A stretch of 64,000 nt of DNA, from positions 1,426,001 to 1,490,000 of the forward strand of contig JAXGSB010000001.1 of the NCBI GenBank assembly GCA_040765295.1. Reading direction: 5' to 3'. This document shows, one piece after another, positions 1-6,849 of the stretch. Source of the DNA: Scatomorpha sp040765295 (lineage in GTDB: Bacteria; Bacillota; Clostridia; Oscillospirales; Oscillospiraceae). The stretch's first letter is position 1. Each line of letters opens with the position of its first letter. The notes beneath the pieces are model-generated. The model worked only from the letters and a program-made list of their open reading frames with translations. It had not been told where the DNA came from and did no database searches. The position numbers and the translations under genes were made by a program.

Positions 1-721
1 GAATCCTCTTGTTTTTTATGACATCGACACTTAAAGTTACATCGGCCGGACACTCGACTGCCATGCCGGTAAATTCAGAATCCGCTTGAGCGGCGTGGCA
101 ATCGCCCAGATACAGCAATCCGCCTTCGTTAAAACTATTGAGATAAACGGTGCTTCCTTTGCAAACATCGCGTATATCGACATTCCCGCCTCCGGGCCCG
201 TTTACAAGCAGGGTGTTGGGCATACCGCGCCCCTTTTGAGGCTGAGTAAAGATTGTGCCGATAAAAGGAGCCGCATTCCACACGAATTTTTGGCCGTCTA
301 TATCAATATGTACCGTACCGTCGCTGGTGGTTCCGCTTGGACCGGGTTTTTGCTCTGTTACATAAGCCCAGTATCCATGGCACTCCTCCCAGCCAACCTT
401 ATCTTGCAATGATCCCAACATTTCACCGGTCCATCCGTATTGCAGGGGCACAACATCTTCAATGGTGATTGCCAACAAATCTCCGTTTTCGGCGCCTTCA
501 ATATATATCGGACCTCCCACCGGATTAGCTTTGAGCGGTGTGTATTGGGCAGCCTTCAAATCATCGGCAGTAAAGCTGCCGGAACCTTTTTTAATCAGTA
601 CCTGTTCGAAATTATCCTCTGCCTCTACCTTGAAAACTTCTTTGGGCTTTACTTTCAATGCCGGCTCTAAATTGGGATTTGCCTCGTACACTAATGCATC
701 TTTTCTTTTAATAGTTTTCAT
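1..721 (-). CDS. Acetamidase/formamidase family protein, 3' end cut off by the window
   Basis: The frame opens with ATG at 721, 8 bases after AGGAGG, and stays open to the window edge, giving the first 240 residues. The protein reads as an FmdA/AmdA-type acetamidase/formamidase: an N-terminal beta-rich part, then GGPIYIEGAENGDLLAI near residues 69-85, a GRGMPNTLLVNGPGGGNVD stretch near 165-183 and GGLLYLGDCHAAQAD near 200-214, which are family hallmarks. Such enzymes hydrolyse short amides to ammonia and the acid in the cytoplasm; formamide and acetamide are the known substrates, but the substrate here is not decidable. Many members are simply annotated amidase. The C-terminal quarter or more lies outside the window. 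The likely promoter is the one at 986-1014, about 260 bases upstream. Confidence 0.85.
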   Translation of the reverse strand, partial: MKTIKRKDALVYEANPNLEPALKVKPKEVFKVEAEDNFEQVLIKKGSGSFTADDLKAAQYTPLKANPVGGPIYIEGAENGDLLAITIEDVVPLQYGWTGEMLGSLQDKVGWEECHGYWAYVTEQKPGPSGTTSDGTVHIDIDGQKFVWNAAPFIGTIFTQPQKGRGMPNTLLVNGPGGGNVDIRDVCKGSTVYLNSFNEGGLLYLGDCHAAQADSEFTGMAVECPADVTLSVDVIKNKRI

Positions 722-825
722 AAAACGGTACCTCCTTCTTATATTTTATATAAACCGTCTAAAAACTTCGTTTCTACCTCTTATAACCACAATAATCCCT
801 TGCAGTGCACAGCTTGAATTCCGTC

Positions 826-954
826 CTATTTTGTCTTCAAAATAACAGCCAGAGCCTCAGGATTCCAGCCTGCTTCCACACCTAAGGCAGGGCAGATTTC
901 TCTGAGCTTACAATAGTCCTTGTCTTTGATATTGCAGCCTTGCGTATATGATTT
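826..954 (-). other. Small open frame (about 42 codons) with ribosome site but no ordinary start codon
   Basis: Between the promoter at 986-1014 and the amidase gene, a frame ending in TAG at 826-828 encodes a cysteine-containing peptide that includes GCNIKDKDYCKLREICP followed by LGVEAGWNPEALAVILK. It reads like real protein. A GGAGGG ribosome site sits at 957-962, but the codons that follow are AAA TCA TAT ACG: there is no ATG, GTG or TTG. It may be a small gene whose start was lost, a remnant of a longer gene, or one using a rare start. I do not recognise the family. Confidence 0.3.
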
Positions 955-985
955 TGCCCTCCGGATAGAGTGTATCAGCAATATT

Positions 986-1014
986 ATTCTACCTTTTCAG
1001 TTTATCTATGTCAA
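986..1014 (-). promoter_or_regulatory. Sigma-A promoter for the small ORF and amidase
   Basis: On the minus strand TTGACA (1014-1009), a 17-base spacer and TAGAAT (991-986). It is a near-perfect vegetative promoter placed just before the ribosome site at 957-962. Confidence 0.75.
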
Positions 1015-1050
1015 TAAAATTCGCTGCAAACATTTATTATGTAAACCTGA

Positions 1051-1083
1051 AAAGCAAGTTCCGCCGCTATCGGAACTTGCTTT
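1051..1083. terminator. Terminator after hslO
   Basis: A 13-base-pair perfect stem (1051-1063 with 1071-1083) with a 7-base loop, flanked by short A and T runs on both sides. It lies 27 bases past the hslO stop and can serve the minus strand; the U run is short. Confidence 0.65.
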
Positions 1084-1109
1084 GTAAACTTAGCAAGATT
1101 TGAAATTTT

Positions 1110-2006
1110 TTATTCCGCTTTTTTTAAGCCTTCTAAAATTTCACGCACCTCTTCAGACGTGAATATCTGCTTTTCATCACAGAAAATGCAGCCTACCTCT
1201 ACATCTTCGCCCTTTAAGATCATGTCTTTAAGCTCAGCCTCGCCGCAGCTTATAAGCGCATCAGTAGTTTTTTGGCGACTGCACGTACATTTATAAGAGA
1301 CTTCTTCTCGGGTAAGTATCTCAGCCTCAAATCCGCCGGTGAGAATGTTCACGAGCTCGTATGCGTCATTTTCAAAAAGAACGGTAGTCACCGGAGGCAT
1401 GTTTTTTATATTTTCCTCAAGCCTTTCGATTACCTCCAAAGACGCTCCGGGAAGAAGTTGAATTAAAAATCCGCCCGCTGAAAGTATCTCTCCCGAGCTT
1501 ATTAAAACTCCGAGACCTATGGCGGACTCTGTCTGCTCACTATCTGCCAAATACTGCGCCATATCCTCGGCAATCTCCCCCGACACTAGCTTTGTCGAAC
1601 CCACGTAAGGCTCTTTTAGGCCAATATCCCTGCTGACGGTAACAAAGCCGTCTTTTCCGACAGCCCTGCCTACATCCAGCTTGCCTTTTTCTTTTGACGG
1701 AAGTTCTATGTGGGGATTGTCGGCATAGCCCCTTACATTCCCACAAGAGTCGGAAACTGCTATGATGCTGCCTAAGGGGCCTCCCCCGTTTATGCGAATC
1801 ATAAGGCTGGCCGCTTCCTCTTTCATCATGTTTCCCATAAGCGAGGCGGCTGTGAGCGTTCTACCGAGAGCGGCCGCGGCAACAGCCGAGCACGAATGAA
1901 TCTCCATTGCCCTTGCAACAATGGTTTTTGAGTCTATTATTGAAAATCTGAATGAGCCTTCCGAGCATATTCCTTTTAAAATAAAAGACATACTATTTTT
2001 TTTCAT
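1110..2006 (-). CDS. hslO: Redox-regulated chaperone Hsp33
   Basis: This 298-residue protein matches Hsp33, the cytosolic holdase that is switched on by oxidation and protects unfolding proteins. The C-terminal zinc switch is intact: a CxC pair at about residues 240-242 (YKCTC) and a CxxC pair at about 273-276 (CIFC). The N-terminal folding core carries the usual GRTLTAASLMG and MIRINGGGPLG stretches. The start shown overlaps yerC by 14 bases; a second in-frame ATG at 1991, giving MSFILKG, lies just after the yerC stop and is also plausible. The gene is transcribed with yerC and closed by the hairpin at 1051-1083. Confidence 0.95.
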   Translation of the reverse strand: MKKNSMSFILKGICSEGSFRFSIIDSKTIVARAMEIHSCSAVAAAALGRTLTAASLMGNMMKEEAASLMIRINGGGPLGSIIAVSDSCGNVRGYADNPHIELPSKEKGKLDVGRAVGKDGFVTVSRDIGLKEPYVGSTKLVSGEIAEDMAQYLADSEQTESAIGLGVLISSGEILSAGGFLIQLLPGASLEVIERLEENIKNMPPVTTVLFENDAYELVNILTGGFEAEILTREEVSYKCTCSRQKTTDALISCGEAELKDMILKGEDVEVGCIFCDEKQIFTSEEVREILEGLKKAE

Positions 2007-2283
2007 CCAGGCGCGCCATTATGACTTCATATCCCCCGGTGCCATATTGCAGGCTTCTGTTCACTCTGGAAATCGTAGCGCTTGAGGAACCTGTTTTTTG
2101 CAAAATTTCGTTGTAGTTAAGTCCGTTTCTCAGATGCATGGCGACCTGATATCTCTGTTCCATCGCTTCCAGCTCTTTCACAGTGCAAAGATCATCAAAA
2201 AAGTTCTTTGCCTCTTCAATATTTTGCAGCTCCAATATGGCCTTATAGAGATTATCGTTTCTGGCACGATTTTTTCTGCTCAT
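1993..2283 (-). CDS. yerC: YerC/YecD-type TrpR-related DNA-binding protein
   Basis: The 96-residue protein fits the YerC/YecD family of TrpR-like proteins: a helical domain with the stretch FFDDLCTVKELEAMEQRYQV at about residues 28-47 and a helix-turn-helix reading NEILQKTGSSSATISRVNR near 58-76. Members are small cytoplasmic DNA-binding proteins of Bacillota with poorly defined targets. A good AAGGAGG lies 13 bases before ATG 2283, a slightly long spacing. It is the first gene of a two-gene unit with hslO; the pairing with a redox chaperone gives no firm clue to its target. Confidence 0.85.
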   Translation of the reverse strand: MSRKNRARNDNLYKAILELQNIEEAKNFFDDLCTVKELEAMEQRYQVAMHLRNGLNYNEILQKTGSSSATISRVNRSLQYGTGGYEVIMARLDEKK

Positions 2284-2410
2284 TGTTGTATACTAACCCT
2301 CCTTGATGATTGATTAGATTGACTCGATTAATTTAGCATTTTATAACATTAGTGTGCGAAAGTAAAGCGCTCTCCATTCTTTTGTAAATTATATTTTTCA
2401 TTTCATCGGA

Positions 2411-2439
2411 TTGAGAAAACGAGGCTCTTGTTGTATAAT
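2411..2439 (+). promoter_or_regulatory. Promoter of the nfeD-SPFH-hexokinase-thioesterase unit
   Basis: TTGAGA at 2411-2416, a 17-base spacer and TATAAT at 2434-2439. Its position decides the nfeD start: the upstream in-frame TTG at 2411 is inside the -35 box and cannot be the start codon. Confidence 0.75.
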
Positions 2440-2485
2440 TAATTTAGCCCAAGCTGCTTATACAACTTTGAAAGGATGTGGATTT

Positions 2486-2941
2486 TTGGGTATATTCGGT
2501 GCAATCAGCACAAACAGCTTTTGGCTGATTTTGCTTGTACTTTTTTTGCTTGTGGAAGCTGCAACTGTTTCTATCACCAGTATCTGGTTTGCAGCAGGTG
2601 CGCTTGCAGCCCTAATCTGCTCTCTGTTTGGCGGCCAAGTTTGGCTGCAGATCGTCTTTTTCTTCCTTGTCTCCATACTTAGCCTCATATTGACCAAGCC
2701 TCTGGTAAAGAAGTTTGTCAATCCGGCCGTCGTTTCAACCAATTTTGACCGGATAATAGGAATGGATGCCGTTGTGACGGAGGAAATTGATAATCTTAAG
2801 GCTCAGGGCGCTGTTTTGGTGGACGGAAAAGTCTGGACCGCAAGATCTTTGGACAACAGCGTGATTGCAAAAGACAGTATAGTTAAGGCCTGTGAAATAG
2901 ATGGCGTTAAGCTTATTGTAAGTAAAATTAATAATAAATAA
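2486..2941 (+). CDS. NfeD-like membrane protein (short form)
   Basis: The product is a 151-residue NfeD/YbbK-type protein: two or three membrane segments in the first half (FWLILLVLFLLVEAATVSI and LQIVFFFLVSILSLILT) and a C-terminal OB-fold with GMDAVVTEEI and VDGKVWTARS. Short NfeD proteins work with SPFH/stomatin proteins at the membrane, and the SPFH gene follows 12 bases later. I chose TTG 2486 because AAAGGA stands 9 bases before it and because the promoter at 2411-2439 rules out the first TTG; TTG 2468 is a weaker alternative. The resulting length is normal for the family. Confidence 0.85.
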   Translation: MGIFGAISTNSFWLILLVLFLLVEAATVSITSIWFAAGALAALICSLFGGQVWLQIVFFFLVSILSLILTKPLVKKFVNPAVVSTNFDRIIGMDAVVTEEIDNLKAQGAVLVDGKVWTARSLDNSVIAKDSIVKACEIDGVKLIVSKINNK

Positions 2942-2953
2942 AGGAGAAATATT

Positions 2954-3874
2954 ATGCCCTCTTTAATAGTAACCGCAGTTCTGGTCGCTATAGTTCTGCT
3001 TATTCTCGTACGCAACATCAGGATAGTTCAACAGGCAAATGCCTTTGTCATTGAAAGGCTCGGCGCATACCACACAACTTGGAACGTCGGACTTCACATT
3101 AAGATTCCGTTTATCGAAAACATTGCTCGGAAGGTGTCGCTTAAGGAGCAGGTCGCCGACTTCCTGCCCCAACCCGTTATCACAAAAGACAACGTCACCA
3201 TGCAGATAGATACGGTAATATATTATCAGATTACCGACCCGAAGCTCTTTACCTACGGTATTGAAAATCCCTCTGTCGCTATCGAAAATCTTTCTGCAAC
3301 CACTTTGAGAAATATCATCGGCGCGCTTGAGCTTGACCAGTGTCTCACCAGCCGCGACATTATAAATACACGTATGCGCTCCATCCTCGACGAAGCAACT
3401 GACCCTTGGGGCATCAAGGTCAACCGCGTTGAGCTCAAGAACATTCTGCCTCCAAAAGAAATACAGATGGCCATGGAAAAGCAGATGAAGGCAGAACGTG
3501 AGCGCCGCGAGGCAATTCTCAGGGCCGAGGGTGAAAAAACCTCGATGATTCTACAAGCCGAGGGCGAAAAGGAATCGCAGATTCTCAGGGCAGACGCCAA
3601 GAAACAGCAGCACATTATTGAAGCCGAGGGTGAGGCAACAGCCATACTCAAGATTCAGACGGCTATTGCCGAGGGAATAAGGCTTATCAACGAAGCCAAT
3701 CCCTCTGATGCCGTCATTAAGCTGAACGCACTGGAGGCCTTTGGAAAGGTTGCCAACGGCAGAGCCACGAAGATTATAATTCCTTCGGAGATTCAGGGGT
3801 TGGCAGGTCTTGCGAGCGGGCTTGTTGAGGCTGTTAAGGAGCCCGAGGCTCAGAGCAACGCCGAAAACAACTAA
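2954..3874 (+). CDS. SPFH/stomatin-family membrane protein
   Basis: A 306-residue band-7 protein of the QmcA/stomatin type. Residues 1-22 form a membrane anchor, followed by the SPFH domain (NAFVIERLGAYHTTWN, then KEQVADFLPQPVITKDNVTM) and a long charged helix at about 165-235 with repeated RAEGEK/QAEGEK heptads that drives oligomer formation. The C-terminal part has the usual LNALEAFGKVANGRATKIIIP. Such proteins organise membrane domains and pair with NfeD proteins, as encoded just upstream. AAGGAGA precedes the ATG. It is co-transcribed with the hexokinase gene, which begins 2 bases after its stop. Confidence 0.93.
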   Translation: MPSLIVTAVLVAIVLLILVRNIRIVQQANAFVIERLGAYHTTWNVGLHIKIPFIENIARKVSLKEQVADFLPQPVITKDNVTMQIDTVIYYQITDPKLFTYGIENPSVAIENLSATTLRNIIGALELDQCLTSRDIINTRMRSILDEATDPWGIKVNRVELKNILPPKEIQMAMEKQMKAERERREAILRAEGEKTSMILQAEGEKESQILRADAKKQQHIIEAEGEATAILKIQTAIAEGIRLINEANPSDAVIKLNALEAFGKVANGRATKIIIPSEIQGLAGLASGLVEAVKEPEAQSNAENN

Positions 3875-3875
3875 T

Positions 3876-5156
3876 ATGGAAAAGCTCTCGTCGCTCGTAT
3901 CTTTCTTTCTGGAAAGGCACGGCATGCACCCCGCCTCTCAAGATGTGAAAGCAAATGCAGAGTTATTTCTGGATGAGATGCGAAACGGACTAAGCGACAA
4001 TGAGAGTTCTATAAAAATGCTCCCCGGTTTTCTCTCCTTAGATTTTGAGAGGAGACCGGAGGGGCATTTTGCCGTTATTGATGCGGGGGGCACTAACTTC
4101 AGAGCCTGCCTTGTGAGTTTTTCGGGCTCAGAACCGCACATTTCCGACTTAAAACTGAGTCCTATGCCCGGAAGCTCGGGCGATTATGTGAGCTGGGCTG
4201 AGTTTATCGACCACACCGCAACGGAAGTTTTGCCGCTGCTCAAAAAAACTCGTAAAGCAGCTTTTTGCTTTTCGTATCCGACATTTATGTACCCCGACGG
4301 CGACGGCAGCCTTGTGATGCTCACAAAGCAAATAAAGATAAGCGGATTCGAGGGCAGGAGGATATTGGCCGATCTTACTGAGAGGCTATCGGAACTCGGC
4401 GAGCGGGATATTGAGATTACTCTTTTAAACGACACGCTTGCGGTTTTGCTCTCTGCCTTTGCCTACACATCACTTAAAAGCCATTCTCAAACTTTTGGAC
4501 TTATTGTGGGAACCGGGCTGAACACGGCGGCCTTTTTTGATAACGTCCTTATCAAAAAGCTTCCCGAGCTTAAAAGCGGAGAATCGCTTATTAACCTTGA
4601 ATCCGGCGGATTCTCGAAAATAATACAGGGAGATTTTGACATTGAGCTTGACAAAACAAGTCAGGATCCCGGAAAATACAAGTATGAAAAAATGTGCTCT
4701 GGCGCCTACCTTGGCAGGCTTTCGGAAATCACACTTAGAGAAGCTGCCATCGACGGACTTTTCACGCCTGAGTTTGCCAAAGAGTTAGAAGCATTAATGC
4801 CCATTAACTCTGTTTTGGCGGACGCAATTGCCAATGAAAGCTCGCCTCTTACAAAATCGGAAGACAGCAAAATAGCTTCTGAAATAGTCGGCGCTCTCAT
4901 AGAACGAGCCGCAAAGCTTGTTTCGGCAAATCTTCTGGCTATTGCTCTTTTAAAAGGCAGCTCTAAAACTTCACGAGAGTTTTGTGTTTCGGCAGACGGC
5001 TCGCTTTTCAGAAAATGCATGCCTTTCAGGTCTTCGTTGATAAAAGTCAGCAAGCAAAGCTTTAAAGAAATGCTTTCCAGCGAAATTAACTTTATAAGTC
5101 CCGAAAACGGCACCGCCATAGGCACCGCTATATCTGCCGCTTTGCGGAAAATTTGA
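3876..5156 (+). CDS. Hexokinase-family sugar kinase (eukaryotic-type fold)
   Basis: The 426-residue product resembles the hexokinase family rather than bacterial ROK or Glk glucokinases. Visible motifs are AVIDAGGTNFRACLV (phosphate-1 loop, about residues 67-81), FSYPT, LLNDTLAVLL (catalytic Asp), LIVGTGLNTAAFF and INLESGGFSKI (sugar contact). It should phosphorylate a hexose, most likely glucose, with ATP in the cytoplasm. Start ATG 3876 lies 2 bases after the SPFH stop; a longer in-frame extension into that gene is unlikely. There is no obvious ribosome site, so translation may be coupled. Proteins of this type are found sporadically in Clostridia and spirochaetes; the exact sugar is inference. 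Confidence 0.88.
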   Translation: MEKLSSLVSFFLERHGMHPASQDVKANAELFLDEMRNGLSDNESSIKMLPGFLSLDFERRPEGHFAVIDAGGTNFRACLVSFSGSEPHISDLKLSPMPGSSGDYVSWAEFIDHTATEVLPLLKKTRKAAFCFSYPTFMYPDGDGSLVMLTKQIKISGFEGRRILADLTERLSELGERDIEITLLNDTLAVLLSAFAYTSLKSHSQTFGLIVGTGLNTAAFFDNVLIKKLPELKSGESLINLESGGFSKIIQGDFDIELDKTSQDPGKYKYEKMCSGAYLGRLSEITLREAAIDGLFTPEFAKELEALMPINSVLADAIANESSPLTKSEDSKIASEIVGALIERAAKLVSANLLAIALLKGSSKTSREFCVSADGSLFRKCMPFRSSLIKVSKQSFKEMLSSEINFISPENGTAIGTAISAALRKI

Positions 5157-5175
5157 TGAATCAGGGAGGAAAACT

Positions 5176-5565
5176 ATGGAGATTAAAATAGGAACCAAGG
5201 GATATAAGGAAGATTTTGTAAGAAAAGAAAACACTGCCGCCGCCATAGGCTCGGGCGCTGTGGAGGTTTTTGCAACCCCAGCTATGATAGCGCTTATGGA
5301 GAATGCCGCTTTGGATGCAATCGCCCCCTTTCTCGAAGAGAACCAGAGCAGCGTCGGCACAAACATAAGCACTTCTCACCTTGCAGCCAGTCCTCTGGGC
5401 ATAAGGGTTTGGGCGACAGCGGAGGTTATTGAGGTTGACAGACGTCGAATTGTGTTTGCCGTAAAAGCCTTTGATGAGAATGAGATGATTGGAGAGGGCA
5501 CACACGAGCGCTTTGTTATTCAAACAGATAAGTTTTTAGCTAAAGCAAAGTCAAAAACACAGTAA
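5176..5565 (+). CDS. FlK-like hot-dog thioesterase
   Basis: A 129-residue single hot-dog domain protein resembling the fluoroacetyl-CoA thioesterase FlK group. The likely catalytic set is present: Thr in VFATPAMIALMENAAL (with Glu a few residues on) and His in IGEGTHERFVI near residue 109. Members hydrolyse small acyl-CoA esters; a fluoroacetate role is not implied and the substrate is unknown. The gene follows the hexokinase by 19 bases with AGGGAGGAAA before its ATG, so it is the last gene of the unit beginning at 2486. The IS element begins about 20 bases past its stop, in place of a recognisable terminator. Confidence 0.85.
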   Translation: MEIKIGTKGYKEDFVRKENTAAAIGSGAVEVFATPAMIALMENAALDAIAPFLEENQSSVGTNISTSHLAASPLGIRVWATAEVIEVDRRRIVFAVKAFDENEMIGEGTHERFVIQTDKFLAKAKSKTQ

Positions 5566-5582
5566 GTTTGTAATGCGATAAT

Positions 5583-5597
5583 ACATATGTGACACAA
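5583..5597 (+). repeat. Left inverted end of the insertion sequence
   Basis: ACATATGTGACACAA; it matches the complement of 6723-6737 at 14 of 15 positions. Confidence 0.75.
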
Positions 5598-5672
5598 TAA
5601 AAAAGAAAAAGAGAGCCCTTTGGTATAATAGATTTGCAAGAATCGTTAACCAAGAAAGAAAGGAGCTCTCTC

Positions 5673-6608
5673 ATGAAAAGTATAACAGAAGGCATGCGTC
5701 ACCGCAAGCGTATTGTAACATACGCAATCAGACACAATAACAATGCCCAGGCAGCGAGAAAGTATCACACAACAAGGCAATATGTTAGCTATTGGAGAAA
5801 ACGTTACGATGGTACTCTTGAATCACTAAGGAAAAAGTCAAGGAGACCTCGTTCTCATCCAAATCAGCATACAGAGTCGGAAATTGCGCTTATTCGACAT
5901 ATGTATCGTCATCACAACTATCGTGGTCTTGCTCATGTTTATAGGAAGTGTTGCGACGAAGGCTATACCCGCTCGTATGACTCAATGTGCAGACAGATAA
6001 GGAAGAAGCAGCTTGACAAGCCCAAAAAGAAAGCATGTCGGAAGAAAAAGGTATCCAAGAAAATCAGAGAAGCCGAATATCCGGGTCAATTAGTACAAAT
6101 GGATATTAAATATATACCTGTTGAATGCATCGGTTTTGCAAGTTATCATTCACGGTACTATCAAATAACAGCTATAGATGTATTCTCACGAAAAAGAGTT
6201 TTAAGTATAGTTAACGAGAACAGTACTTACACAACGAGTAGCTTTTTAGAAACTTTGGAAGATAAGATTGGCTTCAAGATAGAACATCTTCAGACGGATA
6301 ACGGTAAAGAATTTTGCAATGATCCGGAACAAACCGACAAGAAATCCCGATTTGAAAAGATGATGAAAAAACTGGAGATTAAGCACATCCGGACAGCTCC
6401 ATACAGTCCATGGGAAAATGGTCATGTTGAAAGAAGTCATAGAGAAGATGAAGAACGATTTTACCGAAAAAGACGATTTGTCAGTGAAGAAGAGATGATA
6501 AAAGCAGTCAAACGTCATGAAAGCATTAGTAACGGAACATATCGTAAGGTTCTTGATTTTAAAAGTTCCGAAGAAGTCATTCAAGAATACTTTGAAAACG
6601 CTTCTTAG
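5673..6608 (+). CDS. DDE transposase, integrase-core type
   Basis: A 311-residue transposase. The N-terminal helix-turn-helix (NNAQAARKYHTTRQYVSYWRK) recognises the element ends. The integrase core has the catalytic triad: Asp in LVQMDIKYIPVE, Asp in LQTDNGKEFCND and Glu in WENGHVERSHREDEERFY. The last motif is typical of IS481 and related IS3 transposases. ATG 5673 is preceded by AAAGGAG; the longer in-frame start at 5634 lacks a ribosome site. No frameshift or internal stop is visible, so it is probably functional. Confidence 0.92.
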   Translation: MKSITEGMRHRKRIVTYAIRHNNNAQAARKYHTTRQYVSYWRKRYDGTLESLRKKSRRPRSHPNQHTESEIALIRHMYRHHNYRGLAHVYRKCCDEGYTRSYDSMCRQIRKKQLDKPKKKACRKKKVSKKIREAEYPGQLVQMDIKYIPVECIGFASYHSRYYQITAIDVFSRKRVLSIVNENSTYTTSSFLETLEDKIGFKIEHLQTDNGKEFCNDPEQTDKKSRFEKMMKKLEIKHIRTAPYSPWENGHVERSHREDEERFYRKRRFVSEEEMIKAVKRHESISNGTYRKVLDFKSSEEVIQEYFENAS

Positions 6609-6614
6609 GATTAT

Positions 6615-6680
6615 ATTTCATCTATCGCCTTCGTCAAGGGACGCCTTGCTTAAATCCTTGACAAAATGCTCGGATGAAAT
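6615..6680 (+). other. Nested hairpin after the transposase gene
   Basis: Outer arms ATTTCATC (6615-6622) and GATGAAAT (6673-6680) enclose inner arms GTCAAGG (6633-6639) and CCTTGAC (6656-6662). It lies inside the element, 7 bases past the stop, without a strong T run. It could end transcription or block read-through into the right end. Confidence 0.4.
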
Positions 6681-6722
6681 GAGATAAATTTAAAGCGATT
6701 TTGTAAACTATTTTTTATGGGC

Positions 6723-6737
6723 TTGTGTCACAAATGT
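6723..6737 (-). repeat. Right inverted end of the insertion sequence
   Basis: Complement of the left end with one mismatch; see 5583-5597. Confidence 0.75.
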
Positions 6738-6780
6738 TTGACTTCTATACATGTTTGAAAGTTAAAAAATAAAACAGCAC

Positions 6781-6809
6781 TTGAATATAAGGAAGCACCA
6801 TGCTATAAT
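6781..6809 (+). promoter_or_regulatory. Promoter of the zinc-ribbon nuclease gene
   Basis: TTGAAT at 6781-6786, 17-base spacer, TATAAT at 6804-6809, with the ATG of the next gene 40 bases later. The promoter lies outside the insertion sequence, so the nuclease gene is independently expressed. Confidence 0.65.
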
Positions 6810-6849
6810 TTAGTCACTTTCATATAAAGAGTGAATAGAGGTTGGCACC

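Larger units (their letters stand above)
5583..6737 (+). mobile_element. IS481/IS3-type insertion sequence
   Basis: A 1.15-kb element with one transposase gene. Inverted ends are ACATATGTGACACAA at 5583-5597 and its complement with one mismatch at 6723-6737; the shared core is TGTGACACAA. I see no convincing target duplication, so the outer boundary is uncertain by a few bases. A TATAAT at 5624-5629 precedes the transposase. The element looks intact. Confidence 0.8.

Noticed and set aside
86..845. Three plus-strand frames at the left edge
   Set aside because: They overlap the minus-strand amidase gene, which runs off the window, and do not resemble proteins.
5570..6750. Target duplication for the IS481-type element
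   Set aside because: Sequences next to the inverted ends (for example ACATA and AATGT) do not form a convincing direct repeat.
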